Shown in pieces: positions 45,191 to 54,715 of a DNA stretch of 64,000 nucleotides. The notes beneath the pieces were generated by a model. The model was not told the DNA's origin. It saw only the letters and a list, made by a program, of their open reading frames with translations, and ran no database searches. The stretch is taken from assembly GCF_018130465.1 (NCBI RefSeq), contig NZ_JAFCKJ010000002.1, forward strand, positions 62,001-126,000, read 5' to 3'. Positions within the stretch are counted from its first letter, which is position 1. Each line of letters opens with the position of its first letter. Origin of the DNA: Bradyrhizobium canariense. Lineage in GTDB: Bacteria; Pseudomonadota; Alphaproteobacteria; Rhizobiales; Xanthobacteraceae. A program made the position numbers and the translations under genes.

Positions 45191-46051
45191 TTACTGCCCG
45201 CCGACGAGGCTCATCACAAACCGGCTGCCAACGATGAAGAGATAGCACCCGAACGCCATCTCCAGCGTTCGCTTCGACATCGCGTGCGCGGCTCGTACGC
45301 CGAGCGGCGCGGTGACGAGGCTCATCGGCATCACCAGCACGGCGCCGATCAGCGAGACGTAGCCGAGCGCGAACGGAATTTGCAGGGCTGCGACGCCGGG
45401 ATAGTTCGCTGCCGCGGGCCAGCCGGCATAGATGTAGCCGAGCGCGCCGGGGATCGAGATCAGCACCGCGAGTGCCGATGACGTCGCCACGGCCTGATGA
45501 ATCGGCCGGCCGTAGAAGGTCATCAGCAGGTTCGAGAACAATCCGCCGCCGATGCCCATCAGCGTCGACAAGATGCCGACGCAGAAGCCGTAGATTCGCA
45601 TCAGCGGACCCTTCGGCAAATCATCTCCGAGCTTCCAGCTTTCGCGCGCGAAGATCAGCCGTACCGCGGCCGACCAGGCGACGGCGACGAACACGATCTT
45701 GAACAGCCGCTCCGGCGCGTAGCGCGCGACGACGCTCCCCGAGACGACGCCAATCAGGATCGGCAGCCACCAGGCGCGCAGGATCGACAAATCGACGGCG
45801 CCGCGCTTGTAGTGCGCCTGGAACGAACGGATCGAGGTCGGAATGATGACGGCGAGCGAAGTGCCGACGCAGAGCGGCATGCGCACCTCGAGCGGCACAC
45901 CGGCAATGCGGAAGCACTCGTAGAACACCGGCACCAGAATCGCGCCGCCGCCGATGCCGAACACGCCGGCCAAAAATCCGGAGAGCGCGCCGGTTGCGAT
46001 CAGCAGCAGCGCGAGCTCGACGATCTCCTTGATATCAAGTCCTGCAATCAC
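45191..46051 (-). CDS. TauE/SafE-family membrane permease
   Basis: The 286-residue protein has about eight helices with two family repeats, GFLAGVFGIGGGAILVPVFY and GILSTLMGIGGGLFSNLLMT. TauE/SafE proteins export sulfite or organosulfonates; the substrate here is unknown, although the MsrP-like sulfur enzyme lies 5 kb away. I start at GTG 46051 (VIAGLDIKEIVELAL), because the 35 extra upstream codons are Arg-rich and non-membrane. It is divergent from sdhC across 520 bases. Confidence 0.88.
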   Translation of the reverse strand: MIAGLDIKEIVELALLLIATGALSGFLAGVFGIGGGAILVPVFYECFRIAGVPLEVRMPLCVGTSLAVIIPTSIRSFQAHYKRGAVDLSILRAWWLPILIGVVSGSVVARYAPERLFKIVFVAVAWSAAVRLIFARESWKLGDDLPKGPLMRIYGFCVGILSTLMGIGGGLFSNLLMTFYGRPIHQAVATSSALAVLISIPGALGYIYAGWPAAANYPGVAALQIPFALGYVSLIGAVLVMPMSLVTAPLGVRAAHAMSKRTLEMAFGCYLFIVGSRFVMSLVGGQ

Positions 46052-46571
46052 CCCTGACCTACCCCGGCGATCGGTCGCAACTTCTCCGATGCATCGCTCT
46101 GAAACGGCTGCCCGCAATGCTCTAGGCGATCTGATTTGTTGGGTCGACCGCCGCATCGCCGGTCTGGGGTGGGATGCGGGCTGCGCATATCCGCCCGTCT
46201 CGCGAAAAATCGGTGCGCTTGGCGGAAATTGAAAATTGCTCGCCGATCAGCCCTGCCGGTTCGAACGTCATGAACTGACTGGTTCGAACCTCGCCGGCCT
46301 GCGGCGGCTTAGAGCCGTTCCAATAGTAATTTCAATGCGCCCCAGCTCCTCAAGAAGAGATGAATTTTGGTTCTTTCTTTAGTCGGTGCGCCATCGTCCT
46401 GGTATACCAAGCCGCCGATTGGCCTTGTTACATCAAGGGCCTAGAGCTGAACCCAGGTTCGATTTATGTCGATTTGGTGATTGCGCAGGTGAAATCGACT
46501 CCGTAAATAGAGCCGACCTTTCGCGATCCCCGCGCGCCCCATGCTGGGCCGCAATAAAGCAATTGAAGCCC
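46052..46571. other. Long intergenic control region between TauE/SafE and sdhC
   Basis: No gene is convincing in this 520-base gap. It is AT-richer than its surroundings from about 46215 to 46520 and should hold the sdhCDAB promoter. A pair of GGTTCGAAC elements lies at 46258 and 46281. A TATACC hexamer near 46404 may be a -10 but has no clear -35. Confidence 0.5.
46258..46290. promoter_or_regulatory. Direct pair of GGTTCGAAC palindromic sites
   Basis: GGTTCGAAC at 46258-46266 and GGTTCGAACC at 46281-46290 have TTCGAA cores 23 bases apart, about two helical turns. The spacing suits two dimers of a regulator binding one face of the DNA upstream of sdhC or of the TauE/SafE gene. The regulator is unknown. 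Confidence 0.4.
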
Positions 46572-46970
46572 ATGACCGCACGGATCGAACGACCGCTCTC
46601 GCCCCACATGCAAGTCTACCGCTGGACCCTGACGATGGCGCTCTCCATCGTCCATCGCGCCACCGGCATCGCGCTTTACGCCGGAACGCTGCTGCTGGCC
46701 TGGTGGCTGATAGCGGCGGCCTCCGGCCCCACCGCCTATGGCCACGTCCAGGCCTTCACCGGCAGCATCATCGGCCGGCTGATCGTGTTCGGCTACACCT
46801 GGGCGCTGATGCACCACATGCTCAGCGGCATCCGGCACTTCGTCTGGGACCTCGGCTACGGCTTCAAGGCCAACGAGCGCGAAGCGTTGACCTGGGGCGC
46901 GTTGATCGGCGGCATCGTGCTCACAGTCCTCGTCTGGATCATCGCCTACGCGATCGGAGGCGGACGATGA
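46572..46970 (+). CDS. sdhC: Succinate dehydrogenase cytochrome b556 subunit
   Basis: SdhC is a membrane anchor of complex II that binds heme b and quinone (132 residues, three helices). RPLSPHMQVYRWTLTMALSI, the heme-ligand HHMLSGIRHFVWD, and the C-terminal helix are typical. ATG 46572 begins MTARIERPLSP; a longer open frame upstream is leader. The stop overlaps the sdhD start by four bases. Confidence 0.97.
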   Translation: MTARIERPLSPHMQVYRWTLTMALSIVHRATGIALYAGTLLLAWWLIAAASGPTAYGHVQAFTGSIIGRLIVFGYTWALMHHMLSGIRHFVWDLGYGFKANEREALTWGALIGGIVLTVLVWIIAYAIGGGR

Positions 46971-47383
46971 GTTTCGACGAATCCCACGGCTCTCCGAAGC
47001 GCTCCTCCATGCGCACCCCGCTCGGCCGCGTCCGCAATCTCGGCGCGGCGCATTCGGGCACGTCCGATTTCTGGCGCCAGCGCATCACCGGCGTCGCCAT
47101 GACGCTGCTGATGATTCCCGTGATCGTGATCGTGATGATGCTGCTCGGCCGCAACCAGGCCGGCGCCGCACAGATCCTCGGCTCGCTGCCGATCGCGGTG
47201 ATCCTGCTGCTCTTCATCTTCGCCAGCGCTTGGCACATGAAGATCGGCATGCAGGTCGTGATCGAGGACTACATCCATAACGAGAAGCTGAAGCTCATCT
47301 CGATCATGCTCAACAACTTCTTCTCGATCGCCGTGGCGCTCGCCTCGACCTACGCGATCCTGAAACTTTCCTCCGGAGTCTAA
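46967..47383 (+). CDS. sdhD: Succinate dehydrogenase membrane anchor subunit SdhD
   Basis: SdhD is the second membrane anchor (138 residues). It begins MSFDESHGSPKRSSMRTPLG, followed by RNLGAAHSGTSDFWRQRITG and three helices with the conserved WHMKIGMQVVIEDYIH. ATGA overlap with sdhC and GGAGG nine bases upstream show translational coupling. sdhA follows after three bases. Confidence 0.96.
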   Translation: MSFDESHGSPKRSSMRTPLGRVRNLGAAHSGTSDFWRQRITGVAMTLLMIPVIVIVMMLLGRNQAGAAQILGSLPIAVILLLFIFASAWHMKIGMQVVIEDYIHNEKLKLISIMLNNFFSIAVALASTYAILKLSSGV

Positions 47384-47386
47384 GCC

Positions 47387-49222
47387 ATGGCCAATGATAC
47401 GAATGGCAAGGCCAACGGCGCTCCCGCCACCAACGGCAAAGCCTATCCGATCGAAGACCACACCTATGACGTCGTCGTGGTCGGCGCCGGCGGCGCGGGG
47501 CTGCGCGCCGTGGTCGGCTGCAGCGAAGCCGGCCTCCGCACCGCCTGCATCACAAAAGTGTTTCCGACCCGCTCGCATACGGTCGCTGCGCAGGGCGGCA
47601 TCTCGGCTTCGCTCGGCAACATGCACAAGGACGACTGGCGCTGGCACATGTACGACACCGTGAAGGGGTCGGACTGGCTGGGCGACCAGGACGCGATCGA
47701 ATACATGGTGCGCAACGCGCCCGAGGCGGTCTACGAGCTCGAGCATTGGGGCGTGCCGTTCTCGCGCACCGAAGACGGCAAGATCTACCAGCGCCCGTTC
47801 GGCGGCATGACGCTGGACTACGGCAAGGGCCAGGCGCAGCGCACCTGCGCCGCCGCCGACCGCACCGGCCACGCCATGCTGCACACGATGTACGGCCAGT
47901 CGCTGCGCCACGCGGCCGAGTTCTTCATCGAGTTCTTTGCCATCGACCTGATCATGGACGACCAGGGCACCTGCCGCGGCGTCATCGCGCTCAAGCTCGA
48001 CGACGGCACGCTGCACCGCTTCCGCGCCCAGTCCGTGATTCTGGCGACCGGCGGCTACGGCCGCGCCTATGCGTCCTGCACCTCGGCACACACCTGCACG
48101 GGCGATGGCGGCGGCATGGTGCTGCGCGCCGGCCTGCCGATGCAGGACATGGAGTTCGTGCAGTTCCACCCGACCGGCATCTACGGCTCGGGCTGTCTCG
48201 TCACCGAAGGCGCGCGCGGCGAAGGCGGCTATCTCGTCAACTCCGAGGGCGAACGCTTCATGGAGCGCTATGCGCCCTCCGCGAAGGATTTGGCCTCGCG
48301 TGACGTCGTCTCGCGCGCGATGACCATCGAGATTCGCGAAGGCCGCGGTGTCGGCAAGAAGAAGGACCACATCTTCCTTCATCTCGACCATCTCGACCCC
48401 GCGGTGCTGGCCGAGCGCCTGCCGGGCATCTCGGAATCCGCAAAGATCTTCGCCAATGTCGACGTGACGCGCGAGCCGATCCCGATCGTGCCGACAGTGC
48501 ACTACAACATGGGCGGCATCCCGACGAACTATCACGGCGAAGTGCTGACCAAGAAGGACGGCGACGACAACGCCATCATCCCCGGCCTGATGGCGATCGG
48601 CGAAGCCGCCTGCGTGTCCGTGCACGGTGCCAACCGCCTCGGCTCCAACTCGCTGATCGACCTCGTGGTGTTCGGCCGCGCCGCGGCGCTGCGCCTGGCT
48701 GAAAAGCTCACGCCGAACGCCAGCCAGCCGGAGTTGCCGGCGAATTCGTCCGATCTGGCGCTCGGCCGGCTCGACCACTACCGCTACGCCTCCGGCGGCA
48801 CGCCGACCGCGAAGCTGCGCGAAGGCATGCAGCACGTGATGCAGAACAATTGCGCGGTGTTCCGCACTGGCGATATCCTGAGCGAAGGCCAGAATTTGAT
48901 CGAGAAGGTCCACAGCGGCATCACCGACATCGCCGTGTCCGACCGCTCGCTGGTGTGGAATTCCGACCTGATCGAGACGCTCGAATTCGACAATCTGATC
49001 TCGCAGGCGGTGGTGACGATGAACTCGGCCGCCAACCGCACCGAGAGCCGCGGCGCGCATGCCCGCGAGGACTTCTCCGAGCGCGACGACAAGAACTGGA
49101 TGAAGCACACGCTGGCCTGGCTGGAAGATTCCGGCAAGGTCAAGATCGAGTACCGCCCGGTTCACGACTACACCATGACCAACGACGTGCAGTACATCCC
49201 GCCGAAAGCTCGCGTTTACTAA
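47387..49222 (+). CDS. sdhA: Succinate dehydrogenase flavoprotein subunit
   Basis: SdhA carries covalent FAD and oxidises succinate to fumarate (611 residues). The FAD-binding [15 protein letters not shown], the flavinylation histidine H64 in [10 protein letters not shown], the active-site segment [18 protein letters not shown], and [19 protein letters not shown] are all present. It extends the N-terminus by about 20 polar residues ([14 protein letters not shown]), common in Bradyrhizobium. Third gene of sdhCDAB. Confidence 0.98.
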   Translation: MANDTNGKANGAPATNGKAYPIEDHTYDVVVVGAGGAGLRAVVGCSEAGLRTACITKVFPTRSHTVAAQGGISASLGNMHKDDWRWHMYDTVKGSDWLGDQDAIEYMVRNAPEAVYELEHWGVPFSRTEDGKIYQRPFGGMTLDYGKGQAQRTCAAADRTGHAMLHTMYGQSLRHAAEFFIEFFAIDLIMDDQGTCRGVIALKLDDGTLHRFRAQSVILATGGYGRAYASCTSAHTCTGDGGGMVLRAGLPMQDMEFVQFHPTGIYGSGCLVTEGARGEGGYLVNSEGERFMERYAPSAKDLASRDVVSRAMTIEIREGRGVGKKKDHIFLHLDHLDPAVLAERLPGISESAKIFANVDVTREPIPIVPTVHYNMGGIPTNYHGEVLTKKDGDDNAIIPGLMAIGEAACVSVHGANRLGSNSLIDLVVFGRAAALRLAEKLTPNASQPELPANSSDLALGRLDHYRYASGGTPTAKLREGMQHVMQNNCAVFRTGDILSEGQNLIEKVHSGITDIAVSDRSLVWNSDLIETLEFDNLISQAVVTMNSAANRTESRGAHAREDFSERDDKNWMKHTLAWLEDSGKVKIEYRPVHDYTMTNDVQYIPPKARVY

Positions 49223-49264
49223 ACGGCGCACGTGTACTGAGCGAACAGCGAAAGCTTTATCGAA

Positions 49265-50047
49265 ATGGTTGAATTCGCACTTCCGAAGAACTCCAAGATC
49301 ACCGGCGGCAAGACCTGGCCGAAGCCCGCGGGCGCGACCGACGTCCGCGAATTCCGCGTCTATCGCTGGAACCCGGACGACGGCAAGAATCCGAGCGTCG
49401 ACACCTATTACGTCGATACCCAGGATTGCGGTCCGATGGTGCTGGACGGCCTGATCTGGATCAAGAACCACATCGATCCGTCGCTGACCTTCCGCCGCTC
49501 CTGCCGCGAAGGCGTCTGCGGCTCCTGCGCGATGAACATTGACGGCCAGAACACGCTGGCCTGCACCCGCTCGATGCACGACGTGAAGGACGGCGCGGTG
49601 AAGATCAATCCGCTGCCGCACCAGCCTGTCGTGAAGGACCTCGTTCCCGACCTCACGAATTTCTATGCGCAGTACGCTTCGGTCGAGCCGTGGCTGAAGA
49701 CGACCTCGCCGACGCCGCAGAAGGAATGGAAGCAGAGCCACGAGGACCGCGAGAAGCTCGACGGCCTCTACGAGTGCATCCTCTGCGCCTGCTGCTCGAC
49801 CTCGTGCCCGAGCTATTGGTGGAACAGCGAGCGCTATCTCGGTCCCGCCGCGCTGCTCCAGGCCAATCGCTGGGTGTCGGATTCGCGGGATGAAGCGACC
49901 GGCGAGCGGCTCGACGATCTCGAGGATCCGTTCCGGCTCTACCGCTGCCACACCATCATGAACTGCGCAAAGGCCTGCCCGAAGGGCCTCAACCCGGCGG
50001 AAGCCATCGCCGAGCTCAAGCTCAAGATGGTCGAGCGCCAGATCTAG
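49265..50047 (+). CDS. sdhB: Succinate dehydrogenase iron-sulfur subunit
   Basis: SdhB transfers electrons from FAD to quinone through [2Fe-2S], [4Fe-4S] and [3Fe-4S] clusters (260 residues). Ligands are seen in [16 protein letters not shown] with a later LAC, in [12 protein letters not shown], and in [17 protein letters not shown]. It is the last gene of the operon, 42 bases after sdhA. Confidence 0.98.
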   Translation: MVEFALPKNSKITGGKTWPKPAGATDVREFRVYRWNPDDGKNPSVDTYYVDTQDCGPMVLDGLIWIKNHIDPSLTFRRSCREGVCGSCAMNIDGQNTLACTRSMHDVKDGAVKINPLPHQPVVKDLVPDLTNFYAQYASVEPWLKTTSPTPQKEWKQSHEDREKLDGLYECILCACCSTSCPSYWWNSERYLGPAALLQANRWVSDSRDEATGERLDDLEDPFRLYRCHTIMNCAKACPKGLNPAEAIAELKLKMVERQI

Positions 50048-50066
50048 GCGTCGTTCATGCTGCAAT

Positions 50067-50087
50067 CCCCGGCCGGAACGGCCGGGG
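50067..50087 (+). terminator. Hairpin after sdhB, possible terminator
   Basis: CCCCGGCCG/CGGCCGGGG (9 bp, GAA loop) lies 20 bases after the sdhB stop, but only CATTCT follows, so it may be an mRNA-stabilising hairpin rather than an efficient terminator. Confidence 0.5.
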
Positions 50088-50237
50088 CATTCTACGGTGG
50101 GCGCGTGTTCGAGTAGATTTTGCCTCCGCCCCCTGCGCGGGCGAGCCGGCAGATTGCAACCTCCGGTTCCCGCCACAAGCCGCTTCCTTCCCGGCGCGAA
50201 ATTCAAGTAAGCTCTCCGGTGTGGGACCGGAGCGACC

Positions 50238-52463
50238 GTGCAGGGCGCGCAACGCAATTCGCTGAGACTGTTGCAGTGGATGATGGCTGCATCCCTGGCG
50301 CTCCCGATTGCGCTGTTCGCGATCGCCGCCTCGATCTCCTACACCTCGACAAAAGACATCGCCGACCGCGAGATCGAGCGCACCCTCGACGTCGCGCATG
50401 AGCACGCCCTCAAGGTGTTCGAGACGATCGACCGCAGCCTCGCCGAGATCAACGAGGTGGTGCGCGGCCTTCCCGACGCCGTCATCCGCGCCCGCGAGCC
50501 GGCGCTGCACCGCCGCCTGAAGCGGCTGGCCGATTCGCTGCCGCAGCTCAAATCGGCCTGGATCTTCGATGCGGATGGAAAGTCGCTGGTCAACAGCCTC
50601 GCCTCGCCGCCACCGGAGCAGAGTTTTGCGGACCGCGACTATTTCTATACCCATGTCGACCAGACCATCGGCACGTTCATCGGCACCTCGCTGACGCCGC
50701 GCCAGCCCTATCAGGGTGCCCGCTTCTTCGGGGTCAGCCGCCGCCGCGAGACCGACGACGGCCGGTTCATCGGCGTGATCCAGGCTTCCGTGCTGCCGGA
50801 ATATTTCGAAAGCTTCTATGCCAGGATCGGCACCGATCGCGGCAGCTTCTTCGCGATGGGTCGCACCGACGGCGTGGTGCTGGCGCATCTTCCGCGGCTG
50901 GACCGCGACATCAGGCTCGATGCCAGCGGGCCGGTCGGCCAGAGTATTGCAGCTCACCCCGAGCATGGCCTCATCACCGTCGCGTGGCCCTCGGACGGGA
51001 TCGAGCGCCGCATCGGTTACCGGCGCATCGCCGAATACCCGATCTATGTCAGCGCGGGGCTGGAGACCTCGGCCATCCGCGCGCGCTGGTTCGCCACCAT
51101 GGGCCAACACCTGGTGTTCGGCATTCCCGCCACCGCGCTGCTCTTCCTGCTGCTGGCGTTGGCCTTCCGGCGTACCCAGCATCTCCAGGCCGAGGCCGCC
51201 GCGCGGCGCGAGGCCGAGGAGGCGCTCAAGCACAGCCAGCGCCTGGAGGCGCTCGGGCAGCTCACCGGGGGCGTCGCGCACGACTTCAACAACCTCCTGA
51301 CCGTGATTCGCGCCTCCGTCGACCTGCTGAACCGGCCGCAACTGAGCGAGGAGCGGCGCCAGCGCTACATCACTGCCATCGCGGACGCGGTCGCGCGCGC
51401 GGCCAAGCTGACCTCGCAGCTGCTCGCCTTTGCACGGCGCCAGACCTTGAAGCCGGAGGTGTTCGACGTCGGCGCGCGGATGCAGTCGCTGCACGACATG
51501 CTCGCGACGCTGCTCGGACCCGCGATCGAAATCGCGATGCGGCTGCCGGCTGAGCCCTGCCTCGTCAATGCCGATGCAAGCCAGTTCGAGACGGCGTTGA
51601 TCAACATGGCGACCAATGCGCGCGATGCCATGCACGGCAAGGGCAGGATCGTTTTCAAGGTCGAGGCCGCGACGACCATTGCGGACACGCAGGCTCCCGT
51701 CTCGGGCGACCACGGCCTTTCAGGCAAACAAGACCTTCCTGGCAAACAAGACCTGCCTGGCAAACAAGACCTGCCCGGCAAACATGGCTTCGTCGGCATT
51801 GCCGTCAGCGACACCGGCATCGGCATTCCGGCTGCGCGGCTCGAGCGCATCTTCGAGCCGTTCTTCACCACCAAGCAGGTCGGCCACGGCACCGGTCTCG
51901 GCCTGTCGCAGGTGTTCGGCTTCGCCCGGCAGTCCGGCGGCGAGGTGACGGTCACGAGCGAGGTGGGACACGGCAGCACCTTCTCGCTCTATCTGCCGCG
52001 GGTGCCGCCGCACCTGCTGCCGCAGCGGCAGGCACCGAACACGGCCCCGGCAATGGCCGGCAGCGGCATGTCGGTGCTGCTGGTCGAGGACAATATCGAA
52101 CTCGCCAATTTCGCTGCCGACGGCCTCACCGAGCTCGGCTACAGCGTCACGCTGGTCGACAATGCAACCGATGCACTCGCCGAGCTGGTCATGGACGTCG
52201 ATCGCTTCGATGTCGTTTTCTCGGACGTCGTGATGCCTGATATGACCGGGCTCGATCTCGCACAGGCGGTGCGCGAGCGCGGCATCGGCGTGCCGGTCGT
52301 GCTGACCACCGGCTACAGCGAGGCGCTGTCCCAAGCGACGCTGGCCCAGGACGGCAACCTCGATTTCGAGCTCGTGCAGAAGCCCTATGCGATCGATCAG
52401 CTGTCGCGCGTCCTGCACCGGGTCGCACGGCTGCGCCGGGTGCGCAACGGCGCCGCCGAATGA
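50238..52463 (+). CDS. Hybrid sensor histidine kinase/response regulator
   Basis: The 741-residue membrane kinase has helices at about residues 11-34 and 290-312 framing a periplasmic dCache-like sensor. A HisKA domain follows (H348 in GGVAHDFNNLL), then an ATPase domain (N-box NMATNARDAM, D525 in DTGIGIP, GHGTGLGLSQVFGF) and a receiver domain with phospho-acceptor D663 in FSDVVMPDMTG. Between the N and D boxes sits an insert of GKQDLP repeats encoded by an 18-bp tandem array. The start is GTG 50238 with CGGAG upstream. The ligand is unknown. An ABC exporter gene follows after 53 bases. Confidence 0.93.
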   Translation: MQGAQRNSLRLLQWMMAASLALPIALFAIAASISYTSTKDIADREIERTLDVAHEHALKVFETIDRSLAEINEVVRGLPDAVIRAREPALHRRLKRLADSLPQLKSAWIFDADGKSLVNSLASPPPEQSFADRDYFYTHVDQTIGTFIGTSLTPRQPYQGARFFGVSRRRETDDGRFIGVIQASVLPEYFESFYARIGTDRGSFFAMGRTDGVVLAHLPRLDRDIRLDASGPVGQSIAAHPEHGLITVAWPSDGIERRIGYRRIAEYPIYVSAGLETSAIRARWFATMGQHLVFGIPATALLFLLLALAFRRTQHLQAEAAARREAEEALKHSQRLEALGQLTGGVAHDFNNLLTVIRASVDLLNRPQLSEERRQRYITAIADAVARAAKLTSQLLAFARRQTLKPEVFDVGARMQSLHDMLATLLGPAIEIAMRLPAEPCLVNADASQFETALINMATNARDAMHGKGRIVFKVEAATTIADTQAPVSGDHGLSGKQDLPGKQDLPGKQDLPGKHGFVGIAVSDTGIGIPAARLERIFEPFFTTKQVGHGTGLGLSQVFGFARQSGGEVTVTSEVGHGSTFSLYLPRVPPHLLPQRQAPNTAPAMAGSGMSVLLVEDNIELANFAADGLTELGYSVTLVDNATDALAELVMDVDRFDVVFSDVVMPDMTGLDLAQAVRERGIGVPVVLTTGYSEALSQATLAQDGNLDFELVQKPYAIDQLSRVLHRVARLRRVRNGAAE
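51723..51785 (+). repeat. 18-bp in-frame tandem repeat within the kinase gene
   Basis: Three full copies of GGCAAACAAGACCTKCCY (51723, 51741, 51759) and a partial fourth (GGCAAACA) encode GKQDLP repeats. The copies differ at only two positions, so the array is probably young or homogenised. The unit is a multiple of three, so copy changes keep the frame. Confidence 0.95.
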
Positions 52464-52516
52464 TCCGACACTCGGAACCGTTGGGAACCGTTTGATTTCT
52501 CTCGCGTTATCCGGTC

Positions 52517-54475
52517 ATGCAAAAGCCGGCCGGAAAGCGCGAACCGGGCAAGAAGCCGCCCATTGTCGAAATCGTCGGCGAGAACGGCGAGGAAGTGGCG
52601 CCGCCGCCACCCGAGCTGGTCGAGCCCGACCCGGAGCTGTCGCCCGAAGAGGCCGAACAAGCCCGCAAGGACTACCTCCTCACCCGCTTCTGGATCAGCG
52701 CGCGCGGGTTCTGGGGCCGCAATGGCGACCGGCTGGCGTGGCTCTACTCCATCGGCCTCGGCGTGCTGATCGTCCTGACCGTCGGCTTCCAGTACGGCAT
52801 CAATGTCTGGAATCGGGCGATCTTCGACGCGATCGAGAAGCGCGAGGCGTCCACCGTCTTCCATCTCACCGCGGTGTTCTTCCCGCTTGCGATCGGCAGC
52901 ATCGTGCTCGGCGTGGCGCAAGTGTTTGCGCGCATGGGCATCCAGCGGCGCTGGCGGGCCTGGCTGACGGCAAGCGTGCTGACGCGCTGGCTCGGCCACG
53001 GTCGCTATTACCAGCTCAATCTCGTCGGTGGTGACCACAAGAATCCGGAATACCGGATCGCGGAGGATCTGCGCGTCGCGACCGATTCGCCGGTGGATTT
53101 TCTCGCCGGCGTGACTTCCGCGCTGCTGTCGGCCGCGACCTTCATCGTCGTGCTCTGGACCATCGGCGGCGCACTCACGGTCACGCTCGGCGGGTCGGCG
53201 ATCACCATCCCGGGCTTCCTCGTGATCGCCGCAGTGCTCTACGCCGCGATCGCCTCCGGCTCGATCCTGGTGATCGGCCGCCGCTTCGTGCAGGTCTCCG
53301 AGGACAAGAACCAGGCCGAGGCCGATTTCCGATACACGCTGACGCGGGTGCGCGAAAACGGCGAAAGCATCGCGTTGCTCGGCGGCGAGGAAGAGGAGCG
53401 CGACGGCATCGACCGCAATTTTACCAATGTGTTGCGGCAATGGGCGCGGCTCGCGGGTCAGCACATGCGCACCACGCTGGTGTCGCAGGGATCGAGTCTC
53501 GTTGCGCCGGTCGTGCCGCTGCTGCTCTGCGCGCCAAAATTCCTCGACGGCAGCATGACGCTGGGGCAGGTGATGCAGGCGGCTTCTGCCTTCACCATCG
53601 TGCAGAGTGCGTTCGGCTGGCTGGTCGACAATTATCCGCGGCTCGCCGACTGGAATGCCTGCGCTCGCCGCATCGCATCGCTGATGATGTCGCTCGACGG
53701 CCTCGAGCGCGCCGAGCAGGGCGACGGCCTCGGCCGCATCAAGCGCGGCGAGACCAGCAACGACGCCGTGCTGGAGCTGAACGACCTCTCCGTCACGCTC
53801 GACGACGGCACTGCCGTGGTCGGCGAGACCGAGGTGGTGATCGAGCCGGGCGAGCGGCTGCTGGTCGCCGGCGAATCCGGCACCGGCAAGAGCACGCTGG
53901 TGCGGGCCATCGCCGGGCTCTGGCCATGGGGTGGCGGCAGCGTCAATTTCCATCCCGACCGGCGGCTGTTCATGCTGCCGCAGCGACCCTACGTGCCGTC
54001 CGGCTCCTTGCGCCGCGCGGTCGCCTATCCCGGCGCGGAAGACGACTGGACCGTCGAGGAGATCGGCGAGGTCTTGCACAAGGTCGGTCTCGACCATCTC
54101 AAGGAGAAGATCGAGGAAGATGGACCGTGGGACCAGACGCTGTCCGGCGGCGAGAAGCAGCGTCTCGCCTTCGCGCGGCTCCTGCTGCACAGCCCGGATA
54201 TCGTCGTGCTCGATGAGGCGACCTCGGCGCTCGACGAGAAGAGCCAGGACAAGATGATGAAGATGGTCACCGACGAGCTGCCGAAGGCCACCATCGTCAG
54301 CGTCGCGCACCGCGTCGAGCTGGAGGCCTTCCACAGCCGCAAGATCGTGCTGGAGCGCCGCAAGGGCGGCGCAAAACTCGTCAGCGACATCGACCTGATC
54401 CCGCGCAAGGGCAAGCGCAAGCTGCTCGGACGATTTCTGAGGCAGCGGAAGGCGCCGCCGAAGAAGGCGGCGTGA
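52517..54475 (+). CDS. SbmA/BacA-like ABC transporter (fused permease and ATPase)
   Basis: The 652-residue half-transporter has an N-terminal charged/proline-rich extension (about 60 residues, with EEVAPPPPELVEPDPELSPE), six helices of the SbmA/BacA/ABC_membrane_2 type (GFQYGINVWNRAIFDAIEKR, YYQLNLVGGDHKNPEYRIAE), and a C-terminal ATPase with GESGTGKST, LSGGE and IVVLDEATSALD. Relatives include E. coli YddA and Bradyrhizobium BclA, which imports antimicrobial and NCR-like peptides in nodules; whether this is BclA or a paralog cannot be decided here. It follows the hybrid kinase gene by 53 bases. Confidence 0.92.
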   Translation: MQKPAGKREPGKKPPIVEIVGENGEEVAPPPPELVEPDPELSPEEAEQARKDYLLTRFWISARGFWGRNGDRLAWLYSIGLGVLIVLTVGFQYGINVWNRAIFDAIEKREASTVFHLTAVFFPLAIGSIVLGVAQVFARMGIQRRWRAWLTASVLTRWLGHGRYYQLNLVGGDHKNPEYRIAEDLRVATDSPVDFLAGVTSALLSAATFIVVLWTIGGALTVTLGGSAITIPGFLVIAAVLYAAIASGSILVIGRRFVQVSEDKNQAEADFRYTLTRVRENGESIALLGGEEEERDGIDRNFTNVLRQWARLAGQHMRTTLVSQGSSLVAPVVPLLLCAPKFLDGSMTLGQVMQAASAFTIVQSAFGWLVDNYPRLADWNACARRIASLMMSLDGLERAEQGDGLGRIKRGETSNDAVLELNDLSVTLDDGTAVVGETEVVIEPGERLLVAGESGTGKSTLVRAIAGLWPWGGGSVNFHPDRRLFMLPQRPYVPSGSLRRAVAYPGAEDDWTVEEIGEVLHKVGLDHLKEKIEEDGPWDQTLSGGEKQRLAFARLLLHSPDIVVLDEATSALDEKSQDKMMKMVTDELPKATIVSVAHRVELEAFHSRKIVLERRKGGAKLVSDIDLIPRKGKRKLLGRFLRQRKAPPKKAA

Positions 54476-54493
54476 GGGGCGGTCTCTTTTCTT

Positions 54494-54633
54494 GTCGTCC
54501 CGGCGAAGGCCGGGACCCATACCGCGTGCGGCATCTGTGGAATGCGGCGCACGTATCGCGGCAAACCACTTAACTGCTGGTCTTCGCCAAACTCCTCCCT
54601 GGGGATATGGGTCCCGGCCTTCGCCGGGACGAC
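54494..54633. repeat. Intergenic palindromic repeat, family C (copy 3)
   Basis: GTCGTCCCGGCGAAGGCCGG at 54494, mirrored by GGCCTTCGCCGGGACGAC ending at 54633. It separates the ABC transporter gene from the methyltransferase gene. Confidence 0.93.
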
Positions 54634-54715
54634 CCGGAGATTGTTGCCCGGATCGAGCGTTGGAGTCCCCGGCAAAACCGGCTATGCATGCGCCGCTTGC
54701 AACGAGGACTTTGAC

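Noticed and set aside
46250-46292. GGTTCGAA sequences as tRNA T-loops
   Set aside because: No flanking bases pair as a T-stem and no D or anticodon arm can be built around either copy.
46946-50257. A 1103-codon antisense frame across sdhD-sdhA-sdhB
   Set aside because: It is the complement of three well-supported sdh genes and has no recognisable domain.
16065-54633. Repeated palindromes as a CRISPR array
   Set aside because: Copies are scattered, kilobases apart, are inverted repeats with unrelated cores, and no cas gene is present.
54542-54715. Longer N-terminus for the FkbM methyltransferase
   Set aside because: The extension is translated repeat ([11 protein letters not shown] type) with no signal peptide; the TTG at 54716 has a good ribosome site.
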